Made by a program: the position numbers and the translations under genes. Positions 37,502 through 46,804 of a stretch of 64,000 bases of DNA are shown here, one piece after another. Position 1 is the first letter of the stretch. Every line of letters begins with the position of its first letter. The DNA is from Gemmataceae bacterium (GTDB lineage Bacteria > Planctomycetota > Planctomycetia > Gemmatales > Gemmataceae), in NCBI GenBank assembly GCA_019636445.1, contig JAHBXO010000029.1, positions 1 through 64,000 of the forward strand, read 5' to 3'. Under the pieces are notes generated by a model. That model saw only the letters and a program-made list of their open reading frames with translations, searched no databases and had not been told where the DNA came from.

Positions 37502-39409
37502 TCAAGCCGTGCCGTGCAGGTACAGCACCGCCATCGGCGGAAGTTTGAGGTTCACCGAATACGGCTGGCCGTGCATCGGGATGTATTCGGCATGGACGCC
37601 GCCGTCGTTGCCGACGTTCGAACCGCCGTAGAACCCGGCGTCCGTGTTCAGCACTTCCTTCCAGTAGCCGGGACAGGGCACGCCCACGCGGTAATCCGCT
37701 CGCGGCACCGGCGTCAGGTTGCACACGACGACGATCCGGTCGGCCGTCGTCTTCCCCTTCCGCAGGAAGCTGATGACGCTGGCGGCGGCATCGGAGCAGT
37801 CGATCCAGTCGAATCCGCCGGGTTGATTGTCCAGTTCGTGCAGCGCGGGCTGGTTTCGGTACAGGTGATTCAGATCGGCGATCAACTGCTGGACACCCTG
37901 GTGGGTACCGTGTTCGAGCAGGTGCCAATCGACGCTGGAATCGTGCCGCCATTCCTGGCGCTGGGCGATCTCGCCGCCCATGAAAAGCAGCTTCTTGCCG
38001 GTCATCCCCCACTGATACGCATAGAGCGCGCGCAGCCCGGCGAACTTCTGCCAGTCGTCGCCCGCCATTTTGTCCCAGAGAGGCCCCTTGCCGTGCACGA
38101 CTTCGTCGTGCGACAGCGGCAGCACGAAGTTCTCGTGGTAGGCGTAGAGCATGCGGAACGTGAGGTCGTTCTGATGGAACTTCCGGTGGATCGGATCCTT
38201 CGCGAAGTACTTGAGCGTGTCGTGCATCCAGCCCATGTCCCACTTGTAGCCGAAGCCGAGGCCGCCGAGGTACGTGGGCCGCGAGACCATGCCCCAGCTC
38301 GTCGATTCCTCCGCGTAGGTCTGCACGTCGGGGAACTTCTCGTAGACCGTCTCGTTGAAGCGGCGGAGGAAGTTGATGGCTTCGATGTTCTCCTTGCCGC
38401 CATACTTGTTCGGGATCCACTCGCCCTCCTTGCGGGAGTAGTCGAGGTAGAGCATGCTGGCGACGGCGTCGACGCGCAGGCCGTCGATGTGGTACTTGTC
38501 CAGCCAGAACATGGCGCTCGAGAGCAGGAAGCTGCGGACCTCGTGCCGGCCGTAGTTGAAGATGTAGCTGCCCCAGTCGGGGTGGTAGCCCTGCTTGGAC
38601 TCGGAGTGTTCGTAGAGGTGGGTGCCGTCGAAGTAGCAGAGGCCGTGGCCGTCGGTCGCGAAGTGCGACGGGACCCAGTCGAGGATGACGCCGATGTCGT
38701 TCTGGTGGAGAACGTCGATCAGGTACATCAGGTCTTGCGGCGTGCCGAAGCGGCTGGTCGCGGCGAAGTAGCCGGTGGTCTGGTAGCCCCACGAGCCGAA
38801 GAACGGGTGCTCCGTGATCGGCATCAGCTCGACGTGAGTGAAGCCGCACTTCTTCACGTGCTCGGCCAAGGGCTTGGCCATGTCGCGGTAGCTGAGCGAA
38901 TGGTACGGCGCGGTGTCGGAGCGCATCCACGAACCGACGTGCAGTTCGTAGATGCTGACGGGGGCGTCCTGCGTCTGCTTCTTGCGGCGGGTCTTCAGGT
39001 ATTCGCCGTCGTTCCACTGGTAATCGAGATTCCAGACGACGCTGGCGGACTTGGGCGGCACTTCGCAAAGGAAGGCATACGGATCGGTCTTCTCGACGCT
39101 GAAGCCGTCGTGCGGCGTGGCGATGTGGTACTTGTAACAGTTTCCGGGGCGGGCGCCGGGAACGAACCCGGCCCAGATTCCCGAGGAACCTTGCGCCTGG
39201 AGCGGGTGCCGGCCGGGGTCCCATCCGTTGAAGTCGCCGACGACGGCGACGTAACGGGCGGACGGCGCCCAGACCGCGAAGTGCGTGCCAGCGACGCCAT
39301 CCCGGGTGATCGGATGGGCACCGAACTTCTCGTAGCCGTTGAGGTAATTACCTTCGTTGAACAGGAAGAGATCCTGCTCGCCGAACCAGGTGGTCTGCGT
39401 GTGGGCCAT
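37502..39409 (-). CDS. glgB: 1,4-alpha-glucan branching enzyme
   Basis: 635 residues: an N-terminal CBM48-like domain (about 30-125, with FAVWAPSARYVAVVGDFNGW), the GH13 catalytic barrel and a C-terminal beta domain. Catalytic residues are placed in DGLRVDAVASM (nucleophile Asp314), AEEST (acid/base Glu367/368) and LSHDEV (Asp435). It makes alpha-1,6 branches in glycogen. It lacks the additional N1 domain of E. coli-type GlgB, as in many shorter enzymes. No other glg gene is nearby. The signalling kinase and FHA genes lie downstream on the same strand. Confidence 0.95.
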   Translation of the reverse strand: MAHTQTTWFGEQDLFLFNEGNYLNGYEKFGAHPITRDGVAGTHFAVWAPSARYVAVVGDFNGWDPGRHPLQAQGSSGIWAGFVPGARPGNCYKYHIATPHDGFSVEKTDPYAFLCEVPPKSASVVWNLDYQWNDGEYLKTRRKKQTQDAPVSIYELHVGSWMRSDTAPYHSLSYRDMAKPLAEHVKKCGFTHVELMPITEHPFFGSWGYQTTGYFAATSRFGTPQDLMYLIDVLHQNDIGVILDWVPSHFATDGHGLCYFDGTHLYEHSESKQGYHPDWGSYIFNYGRHEVRSFLLSSAMFWLDKYHIDGLRVDAVASMLYLDYSRKEGEWIPNKYGGKENIEAINFLRRFNETVYEKFPDVQTYAEESTSWGMVSRPTYLGGLGFGYKWDMGWMHDTLKYFAKDPIHRKFHQNDLTFRMLYAYHENFVLPLSHDEVVHGKGPLWDKMAGDDWQKFAGLRALYAYQWGMTGKKLLFMGGEIAQRQEWRHDSSVDWHLLEHGTHQGVQQLIADLNHLYRNQPALHELDNQPGGFDWIDCSDAAASVISFLRKGKTTADRIVVVCNLTPVPRADYRVGVPCPGYWKEVLNTDAGFYGGSNVGNDGGVHAEYIPMHGQPYSVNLKLPPMAVLYLHGTA

Positions 39410-39682
39410 GGTAAGCGGCTGCGAATTGGTGTGGGGCTCGTTAAAGAAAACGTTACCGGAGCCACGGCATTCGGACTAGGGACGATCGGTCGATCTGATC
39501 GGGAAGCCGCGAAAAAGAAACGGATCGCGAAAGGTGGTCCGATCGGCGCGGTTGTTCCGGTTCGGTGGAATGGGCGGAGAAGATTAAATAATCAGGAATC
39601 TTTATTAATGGGCGGTTTCCATCGAACCCGTTCGGACTAAGCTGATTTCGACAATCCCATTCTTTCTCTTACGGATACCGCC

Positions 39683-42600
39683 ATGTTCGCGCGATGGCTC
39701 TCCCTCTCGCTCGTGCTGGTCACCGCCGCATTCGCCTCGGCGGCTCCACCGAAGCTGGACATCTTGTTCCTCGGCGACAACGCGGGGCACCAGCCGGCCG
39801 CGCGATTTCGTCAACTCCAGCCGGAGATGGCCAAACGGAACATCCAACTCACCTACACGGACAAGGTCTCGGACCTCAATACCGAGAACCTGAACAAGTA
39901 CGACGGACTGATGATCTTCGCGAACCACACCGAGTGGCAGCCGGAGAACGAGAAGGCGCTGCTCGACTATGTCGCATCGGGCAAGGGGTTCATCCCGCTG
40001 CACTGTGCGAGCTACTGCTTCATCCGCAGCCAGCCGTACACCGACCTCGTCGGGGCGCAGTTCCGCACGCACCGCGACGGCGTCTTCCGCGTGAAGACCA
40101 CGACGCCCGAGCACCCGATCATGAAGGGGTTCCAGTCATTCCAGTCGTGGGACGAGACCTACACGCACACCAAGCACAACGAGAAGAACCGCACCGTCCT
40201 CGAAGTCCGCTCCGAGGGCGGCGTGGATGAGCCGTGGACGTGGGTGCGGACGCACGGTAAGGGCCGCGTGTTTTACACCGCGTGGGGCCACGACCACCGA
40301 ACCTGGAGCCATCCCGGCTTCCTTGCCCTCGTCGAGCGCGGCACGCGCTGGGCCTGCGACAAGGGGCTGGACGAAGCGACCGTTTACATCGACCGGCCGA
40401 TGATGACGGAGTTCGCGAAGGACGCCAAGCCGTTCGAATATGTCGAAGCGACGTTGCCCTTCTATCCCGCGCGCGGGCAGGGAGGCAGCCGCGAACCGAT
40501 CAAGCAGATGCAGAAGCCGCTCTCGGCCGAAGACTCGATCAAACACTACGTCACACCGGTCGATTTCGAGATGAAGCCGTTCGTCACCGAGGAGAAACTC
40601 GGCGGCGGCAAGCCGATCTGCATGACCTGGGACGAACGCGGCCGGCTCTGGCTCGCCCTCAGCTACGACTACCCGAACGAACTCAAGCAGGACGGCGAAG
40701 GCCGCGACAAGGTCGTGATCTGTGAAGATGTCGACGGCGATGGAGTCTGCGACACCGTCACCACGTTCGCCGAGAAAATGAGCATTCCGACGAGCATGCT
40801 CAATTATCGCGGCGGCCTCCTCGTATTTTCGGCCCCGCACACCCTCTTCCTCAAGGACACCGACGGCGACGGCAAGGCCGATGCCCGCCAAGTCCTCTTC
40901 ACCGGTTGGGGTACCAACGACACGCACGCCGGGCCGAGCAACCTCCGCTACGGTTTCGACAACTGGATCTACGGCATGTGCGGCTACAGCGGCTTCAACG
41001 GTACCGTCGCCGACGAACGGATCCGATTCGGACAGGGACTCTTCCGATTCAAAGTCGAAGCCGACCTCAAGGTCTCGAAGCTCGAATTCCTCCGCTCGAC
41101 CAACAACAACAGTTGGGGCGTCGCCTTCAACGAAAACGGCGAACTCTTCGGCAGTACCGCCAACGGTTGCCCGCTCGTCCACCTCACGATCCCGAACCGC
41201 TACTTCGAGAAGGTCCGAGGCCTCACGCCCAGCGCGCTCCAGAACATCGTCCACGACAACCACATCGAACCGGTCGTCAAGGAATACCGACAAGTGGATT
41301 GGCACGGCGGGTTCACCGCCGGCGCCGGCTGCGAAATCTACACCGCTCGCACCTATCCGGAGGAGTACTGGAACAAGGTCGCGTTCGTGTCCGAGCCGAC
41401 GGCGCACCTGACGGCGGCGCTCGTGCTCCAGCCGAACGGCAGCACCTACACAGCCCGCTATGGCTGGAACCTCGTGGCCGGGCGCGACGACTGGGCCGCG
41501 CCGATCGACGCCCGTGTCGGCCCCGACGGCCATATGTGGGTGATGGACTGGTACAACATCATCGTCCAGCACAACCCCACGCCGCAGGGCTACCGCACCG
41601 GCAAGGGGAACGCGTACGAGATCGAGTATCGCGACAAGAAGTACGGCCGCATCTACCGGATCGTCTACACGAAGGCGAAACTGGAGCCGCGGATCAATCT
41701 GAAGGACGCCTCGGAAGATAAGCTGATCGAGACGCTCCGGCACCACAACCTCGCCTGGCGCGTCCACGCCCAGCGGCTGCTCGTCGAGAAGGGCAAGGCG
41801 GTCGAAAACCTCAAGATCGTCGAGGGCAAGGTCGCCGTCGACGCCGCCCGGGTGAAGAGTAATTCGCTACCGGAACGACTCCAGGCTTTCCTTCGAATTT
41901 CTGATGAGCCGTCCTCGGCGGAGTACGGCAAGCTGCTTGCGACTTGCCTCTCGGACGCGACGACCTACGGCGACACGGCCCTGACACAAGCCCTGACGAT
42001 CGCCGCGTCCGTCCACGACGTCCACTTCCTCGCGGCTGTCGCCGCCAAGCCGAGCCTGACTCGTCAGGACATGACTGTCGTCGAGTTCGTCGCCAGGCAC
42101 TACGCCTCGACCTCGAAGGGCAAAGGCCTTGGCGAACTGCTGGTCTCGCTCGACTTGGCCCAATCGAACGATGTGGTCTCGGCGATCGTCGACGGCATTG
42201 CGGGCGGCTCGATCAGCAAGAGCGAATCGCAACTGACGCCGGAAGCACAAAAGGCCCTCGGCAACCTGCTCGGCAAGGTCTCGGCCACCTCGCGGGGACG
42301 GCTGCTCAAACTCGCCGCCGCGTGGGGCGTGAAGGGCCTCGACGCGCAACTCGCCGAATTGACGAAGGGTCTGTTCGCCACGCTCGCCGACACATCCGCC
42401 AGCGATTCGACCCGACTGGACGCGGCGAAGCAGATCATCGAGTTCCAACCCGACAGCGAGGAGGCCGCCGCGAAGATCGTCGCGGCCGTGACCGCGAAAT
42501 CGAGCGCGACCTTCTCGGCCGGCGTCTTCGAGGCGCTCGGGAACAGCAAGTCCAAGACCGCCGGCGCCGCCGTCGTCGCCAAGATCAAGGACCTGCCGCC

Positions 42601-43825
42601 GACCGTGCGACCGATCGCCCTGCGTGTCGTGCTCGCCCGGCCCGAATCGGCCAAAGCGTTCCTCGACGCCGTCGAGAAGGGCGACCTCCGCTTCGACCTG
42701 CTCGAACTCGATCAGAAGACGGCCCTGGCGGCGCACCCAAACAAGGAGATCGCCGCGAGGGCGACGAAACTCCTGGCGATGGGCGGCGGACTGCCGGACG
42801 CCAATCGGCAGAAGGTGATCGAGGAACTCAAGCACGTCCTGACGAAGACCGGAAACGTCGGTAATGGCAAAAAGGCGTTCACCCAGCATTGCGCCAAGTG
42901 CCACAAGCACTCCGGCGAGGGAAACACCATCGGCCCGGACCTCACCGGCTTCGCCGTGCACCCGAAGGAGGAGATTCTCATCCACGTCCTCGATCCGTCC
43001 CGCAGTGTGGAGGGGAATTACAAAGCCTACACCGCGAACCTGCTCGATGGCCGCACGATCAACGGCCTGCTCGCCAGCGAGACGCGCACCAGCGTCGAAC
43101 TGATCGACGCCGAGAACAAGCGGCACGCGATTCCCCGCGACGACATCGAAACCCTGAAGGAATCTCCCAAGTCGCTCATGCCGGAGGGATTCGAGAAGTC
43201 CATGAAGGTGGAGGAGATCGTCGACCTGATGGAGTTCCTCACGCAGAAAGGGAAGTACGTGCCGATCCCGCTGGACAAGGTGGCGACGGTGGTGAGCACG
43301 AAAGGGATGTTCTTCAGCGAGGACGATCCGACAAGCCGGATGGTGTTCCGCGACTGGAAGCCGAAGGAGTTCAACAAGGTGCCGTTCTACCTCGTCGATC
43401 CGAACGGGGACAAGCAGAAGAACGCGATCCTGCTGTACAGCCCCAATGGCAATATTCCGCCAAAGATGCCGAAGTCGGTGACGCTGCCGTGCAACACGGC
43501 CGCGAAGGCGATCCACTTCCTCAGCGGCGTCGGCGGCTGGGCGGCGCCGTACGACAATACGAAGAGCGTGAGCATGATCGTCCGACTGCAGTACGCCGAC
43601 GGGAAGTCGGAGGACCACGAGTGGAAGAACGGCGTCCATTTCGCGGACTACATTCGCCGGGTGGAGGTGCCGGAGAGTCAGTTCGCGTTCGCGTTGCGGG
43701 GGCAGCAGATCCGCTATCTGGCCGTGACGCCGAAGCGGACGGAGGCGATCAAGAGCATCGAACTGGTGAAGGGGCCGGACGCCGTGGCGCCGATCGTGAT
43801 GGCGGTGACGGTGGAGACACCGTGA
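39683..43825 (+). CDS. ThuA / PVC-type dehydrogenase / HEAT / cytochrome c fusion protein
   Basis: 1380 residues with a signal peptide (1-21, ending AFASAA). The order is: ThuA-like domain (about 24-235, DILFLGDNAGHQPAARF), a PVC-specific membrane-bound dehydrogenase-type beta-propeller (about 290-660, with DVDGDGVCDTVTTFAEKM and GLLVFSAPHTLFLKDTDGDGKAD), a helical HEAT-like region (about 680-1050), and a cytochrome c domain with the heme site CAKCH (Cys1070, Cys1073, His1074), followed by GPDLTG and a C-terminal beta domain. It is presumably an exported redox enzyme for sugar or alcohol oxidation, but no member of this exact architecture is biochemically assigned to my knowledge. Confidence 0.88.
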   Translation: MFARWLSLSLVLVTAAFASAAPPKLDILFLGDNAGHQPAARFRQLQPEMAKRNIQLTYTDKVSDLNTENLNKYDGLMIFANHTEWQPENEKALLDYVASGKGFIPLHCASYCFIRSQPYTDLVGAQFRTHRDGVFRVKTTTPEHPIMKGFQSFQSWDETYTHTKHNEKNRTVLEVRSEGGVDEPWTWVRTHGKGRVFYTAWGHDHRTWSHPGFLALVERGTRWACDKGLDEATVYIDRPMMTEFAKDAKPFEYVEATLPFYPARGQGGSREPIKQMQKPLSAEDSIKHYVTPVDFEMKPFVTEEKLGGGKPICMTWDERGRLWLALSYDYPNELKQDGEGRDKVVICEDVDGDGVCDTVTTFAEKMSIPTSMLNYRGGLLVFSAPHTLFLKDTDGDGKADARQVLFTGWGTNDTHAGPSNLRYGFDNWIYGMCGYSGFNGTVADERIRFGQGLFRFKVEADLKVSKLEFLRSTNNNSWGVAFNENGELFGSTANGCPLVHLTIPNRYFEKVRGLTPSALQNIVHDNHIEPVVKEYRQVDWHGGFTAGAGCEIYTARTYPEEYWNKVAFVSEPTAHLTAALVLQPNGSTYTARYGWNLVAGRDDWAAPIDARVGPDGHMWVMDWYNIIVQHNPTPQGYRTGKGNAYEIEYRDKKYGRIYRIVYTKAKLEPRINLKDASEDKLIETLRHHNLAWRVHAQRLLVEKGKAVENLKIVEGKVAVDAARVKSNSLPERLQAFLRISDEPSSAEYGKLLATCLSDATTYGDTALTQALTIAASVHDVHFLAAVAAKPSLTRQDMTVVEFVARHYASTSKGKGLGELLVSLDLAQSNDVVSAIVDGIAGGSISKSESQLTPEAQKALGNLLGKVSATSRGRLLKLAAAWGVKGLDAQLAELTKGLFATLADTSASDSTRLDAAKQIIEFQPDSEEAAAKIVAAVTAKSSATFSAGVFEALGNSKSKTAGAAVVAKIKDLPPTVRPIALRVVLARPESAKAFLDAVEKGDLRFDLLELDQKTALAAHPNKEIAARATKLLAMGGGLPDANRQKVIEELKHVLTKTGNVGNGKKAFTQHCAKCHKHSGEGNTIGPDLTGFAVHPKEEILIHVLDPSRSVEGNYKAYTANLLDGRTINGLLASETRTSVELIDAENKRHAIPRDDIETLKESPKSLMPEGFEKSMKVEEIVDLMEFLTQKGKYVPIPLDKVATVVSTKGMFFSEDDPTSRMVFRDWKPKEFNKVPFYLVDPNGDKQKNAILLYSPNGNIPPKMPKSVTLPCNTAAKAIHFLSGVGGWAAPYDNTKSVSMIVRLQYADGKSEDHEWKNGVHFADYIRRVEVPESQFAFALRGQQIRYLAVTPKRTEAIKSIELVKGPDAVAPIVMAVTVETP

Positions 43826-43844
43826 CGGAGTAGGCAAAAAAGTC

Positions 43845-43870
43845 GCGGGGCGTCGCATGCGACGCCCCGC
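43845..43870. terminator. Perfect 26-bp palindrome between convergent genes
   Basis: Bases 43845-43857 are the exact reverse complement of 43858-43870, GC-rich, with six A on the left and TTCATTT on the right. It lies 19 bases past the cytochrome fusion stop and 18 bases before the stop of the opposing gene, so it fits a terminator for both strands. Confidence 0.75.
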
Positions 43871-43888
43871 TTCATTTGATGTTCCATT

Positions 43889-44650
43889 TCAGTCGTCGAT
43901 CGCGAATTCCTTCGCGTCGAGTTTTTCCAGGTTGACGTGCTCGGTGACGGTCGCAGTCAGGAAGACTTCGCCGTCGACCTTCGAGACGAACTTCATGGGC
44001 ACCTGGAGGCCGTTGACAGCCTTGTACTCGCTGAAGTGCGTCGTCAGCTTGCCCTTCTTCTCCTCCTGTGAGCCGGGCACGAGGCCTTCGCGCTCGGTTT
44101 GAACGAGCAGCTTGGATTCTTTGTCGAAGAAGAGCTTCACGCTCTTCTCGGTTCCTTTGATCGTCACGCTGATGACGTTGGCCTTCTTCTTCTCAACCTC
44201 GGCGTCGTCCTCGGCCTTCAACTCGAAGCGCTTGTCGTCAAGCAGCGGCACAAGTGTGGTCATGTCGGCGAAGAGCGAGGAGAGCTTCAACTCCTCTTTC
44301 TGTCCGTCGGTTACGGGGGCGTCGATCTTCATCCCGCCGACGCTCACGCTGACGGCGGCCTTGTCAGCCGTGGCCAACTGCAACACCTTCACCTTCTGAC
44401 CGGCGACGGAGATATCGAGTTCGACCTTGATCTTCCCCTTGTCAGTCGTGTTCATGCCGGTGATCGTGGCGTTTTGGCCCATGATGGCCATTTCGCCGGT
44501 GAAACTGACCTTCGCGGCGGGGTATTTTTCGAGCAGTTTCCGGCCGCCGTGGGCTTCAATCGCCTTTTCGACGACCGTCTTCGGCTCGGCCGCGGCCGTG
44601 AAGTCGGCCATCAACACAAGAGTGAGCACTCCAAACATCAGCCGTCGCAT
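43889..44650 (-). CDS. Exported protein of unknown function, possibly LolA-like fold
   Basis: 253 residues with a signal peptide (MRRLMFGVLTLVLMADFTAAA). The mature part starts VVEKAIEAHGGRKLLEKYPAAKVSFTGEM and is a run of about ten amphipathic beta strands. This resembles the LolA/LolB-type lipoprotein-sorting fold seen in many planctomycete secreted proteins, but the match is by eye only. ATG 44650 is chosen because GGAG lies about 8 bases upstream and the signal peptide starts there. It is convergent with the cytochrome fusion gene and divergent from the desaturase gene. Confidence 0.7.
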   Translation of the reverse strand: MRRLMFGVLTLVLMADFTAAAEPKTVVEKAIEAHGGRKLLEKYPAAKVSFTGEMAIMGQNATITGMNTTDKGKIKVELDISVAGQKVKVLQLATADKAAVSVSVGGMKIDAPVTDGQKEELKLSSLFADMTTLVPLLDDKRFELKAEDDAEVEKKKANVISVTIKGTEKSVKLFFDKESKLLVQTEREGLVPGSQEEKKGKLTTHFSEYKAVNGLQVPMKFVSKVDGEVFLTATVTEHVNLEKLDAKEFAIDD

Positions 44651-44809
44651 GAGAAAATCTCCATGAGGAAGGGTGCGATTTTGAGACATTACTCGATTCG
44701 CCGTCGCCCGGTTTCGATTTTGCCCCGACCGTTGGTTTTTTCACGGAAACCGGCGAGCCGGCGTTCGATAGAGCATGGTAGACACCCCCGACGTCAGGAA
44801 ACCGAACGC

Positions 44810-45619
44810 ATGGCCTTGAGCACACTGGAACCGGACAGCCCGGAGATGCAGAAGAAGATTTGGCGTATTTACCGTGACTATTTCGATGCCGCCGAGAAGA
44901 AACGCCGCTGGAACATGACCACGGACATTCCGTGGGACCAGTGCAACCCCGGCGTGGACCCGGCGCTCGCGGACGTGGTGCAGACGTTTTGCATGATCGA
45001 GTTGTTCCTGCCCGACTATCTCAGCAAGCAGCTCCCGCAGGTTCGGAAGAGCAAGGGCCGCGCGTGGATGCTGGCGAGCTGGGGCTACGAGGAATCAAAG
45101 CACTCGATGGTGCTGAACGACTGGCTGCTGCGCGCCGGGCACCGCACCGAGGAGCAACTCCAGGACATGGAGGACGGCGTCTTCGAGAAGGAATGGACCC
45201 TGCGCTACAACGACCCGCTCGCGACGGTGGTGTACACGATGGTGCAGGAGGTGGCGACGCGCGTGAACTACCGGAACCTCCGCCGTGCAGCCGGGGGGCA
45301 TTGCCCGGCGCTCGACAAGGTGCTCGAGCTCGTGCAGATCGACGAAGCGGCGCACGGGCACTTCTTCCGACAACTCGTCTCGGTCTTCCTGGAGGAGCAC
45401 CGCGAGGCGACGCTCGAGCGCATCCGGCTGGTGCTGAATACGTTCGCGATGCCGGCGGACCACCTGCTGGCGGACGGCCGGCGACGGATCGCGGCGGTAA
45501 AGGAGTTGAAGATCTTCGACGAGGGAAACTACCTCAACGACGTGGTGACCCCGCTGCTGAACCAACTTGGCCTGACGCGCGCGGACATCCGCGGGAAGAA
45601 GATGCACGTCGCGAAGTGA
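44810..45619 (+). CDS. Soluble acyl-ACP desaturase-like diiron protein
   Basis: 269 residues, a four-helix ferritin-like protein. Two E-x-x-H pairs that would hold two irons are visible (Glu95-x-x-His98 in YEESKH and Glu179-x-x-His182 in IDEAAH), with further Glu64 and Glu147, which matches the ligand set of the FA_desaturase_2 (FAB2/DesA) family. It probably inserts a double bond into an ACP-bound fatty chain using a ferredoxin and oxygen. ATG 44810 is preceded by AGGA. Other ferritin-like oxygenases such as AurF types are possible. It is shorter than plant enzymes (about 360). Confidence 0.75.
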   Translation: MALSTLEPDSPEMQKKIWRIYRDYFDAAEKKRRWNMTTDIPWDQCNPGVDPALADVVQTFCMIELFLPDYLSKQLPQVRKSKGRAWMLASWGYEESKHSMVLNDWLLRAGHRTEEQLQDMEDGVFEKEWTLRYNDPLATVVYTMVQEVATRVNYRNLRRAAGGHCPALDKVLELVQIDEAAHGHFFRQLVSVFLEEHREATLERIRLVLNTFAMPADHLLADGRRRIAAVKELKIFDEGNYLNDVVTPLLNQLGLTRADIRGKKMHVAK

Positions 45620-45627
45620 GATTCCTG

Positions 45628-45702
45628 TCGGGCGGGTCAAGGCTTTGCGTCGACCCGCCGGAGTCACGGCGGCGGGTCGACGCAAAGCCTTGACCCGCCC
45701 GA
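45628..45702. repeat. Perfect 33-bp inverted repeat between desaturase and DAHP synthase
   Basis: Bases 45628-45660 are the exact reverse complement of 45670-45702, separated by a 9-base loop. It begins 8 bases past the desaturase stop and ends 5 bases before the stop of the convergent aroF gene. Its length and perfection exceed an ordinary terminator; each arm reads GGGTCAAGGCTTTGCGTCGA in its centre. Likely a bidirectional terminator derived from a dispersed palindromic element. Confidence 0.8.
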
Positions 45703-45707
45703 AGGAT

Positions 45708-46721
45708 TCACATCCGCCGGCCCAACACGGGGGCCAGCGCCTTCAGTTGGTCGAGAAGCTTGGCCGTCTGCTCGAAGTTGAGGGTCTGCTGGCCGTCGCT
45801 GGCGGCATGATCGGGGTCGGGGTGGACTTCGATCATCAGGCCGTCGGCGCCGGCGGCAAGGGACGCGAGCGCCATCGCGGGGACGTAGGCACGCTTGCCC
45901 GTGCCGTGGCTGGGGTCGACGACGATCGGCAGGTGGCAGAGCGTTTTCGCCGGCGGAATCACGGAGAGGTCCAGCGTGTTGCGGGAGTGGTCGTTGAAGG
46001 TGCGAACGCCGCGCTCGCACAGGATCACCTGATAGTTCCCGCCGGCCATGACATACTCGGCCGCCATCAACCACTCCTCCAGCGTGGCGCTCATGCCGCG
46101 CTTCAGCAACACCGGCTTACGGCACTTCCCGACGCGTTTAAGCAGGCTGAAATTCTGCATGTTCCGAGTGCCGATCTGGATGATGTCGGTCGCTTCCTCC
46201 ACGGCGTCGGCGTACTCCGTGTCCATCAGCTCCGTCACGATGCCGATGCCGGTCTTCTCGCGGACTCGCCTGAGGATCTGCAACCCCTCGAGACCCATAC
46301 CCTGGAAGCTATATGGACTGGTGCGCGGCTTGAACGCCCCGGCGCGGAGCATGCGCACGCCCTTGGACAGCAGGAACTCGGCCGTGTCGAAGATCAGCTT
46401 CTCGCTCTCGACCGAGCACGGCCCGGCGACGACGGTGAACGTCTTCGGGCCGATGGTCGCCATCGGCATCGGGATGACGGTGTCGTCGCGGTGCATCTCC
46501 CGGCTGGCGAGCTTGTACGGTTTGGTCACGCGGATCGCCTCCGAAACTCCCGGAAGCACCTCGAAGAGTCCGGCATCCACGGCGGCGGTGTTGCCGGTCA
46601 GGCCGATGGCCGTGCGCGTCGCCCCTGGCAGCACGTGCGGCGTCAGACCGTGCTCGCGGATCGCCGCGACGACTTGGTCGATTTCTCCCGAAGTTGCGCT
46701 CGACTGCATGACGATCAGCAT
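45708..46721 (-). CDS. aroF: 3-deoxy-7-phosphoheptulonate synthase (type I beta, with ferredoxin-like N-domain)
   Basis: 337 residues. It condenses phosphoenolpyruvate and erythrose 4-phosphate, the first step of the shikimate pathway. The first ~85 residues are the ferredoxin-like (FL/ACT-like) regulatory domain seen in Thermotoga-type enzymes, followed by the TIM barrel with AGPCSVES (metal Cys102), KPRTSPYSFQG (131-141), RGMSATLEEWL and DPSHGTGKR. Feedback control through the N-domain is inferred from the family. It is convergent with the desaturase gene. Confidence 0.93.
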   Translation of the reverse strand: MLIVMQSSATSGEIDQVVAAIREHGLTPHVLPGATRTAIGLTGNTAAVDAGLFEVLPGVSEAIRVTKPYKLASREMHRDDTVIPMPMATIGPKTFTVVAGPCSVESEKLIFDTAEFLLSKGVRMLRAGAFKPRTSPYSFQGMGLEGLQILRRVREKTGIGIVTELMDTEYADAVEEATDIIQIGTRNMQNFSLLKRVGKCRKPVLLKRGMSATLEEWLMAAEYVMAGGNYQVILCERGVRTFNDHSRNTLDLSVIPPAKTLCHLPIVVDPSHGTGKRAYVPAMALASLAAGADGLMIEVHPDPDHAASDGQQTLNFEQTAKLLDQLKALAPVLGRRM

Positions 46722-46804
46722 GAATCACCGGTGCGAAAACGGCTCGGGCCGCGGAACGAATGGCTATTATACAGCGTGTCCACCCCCGCGAACGGAGCGC
46801 AGGA

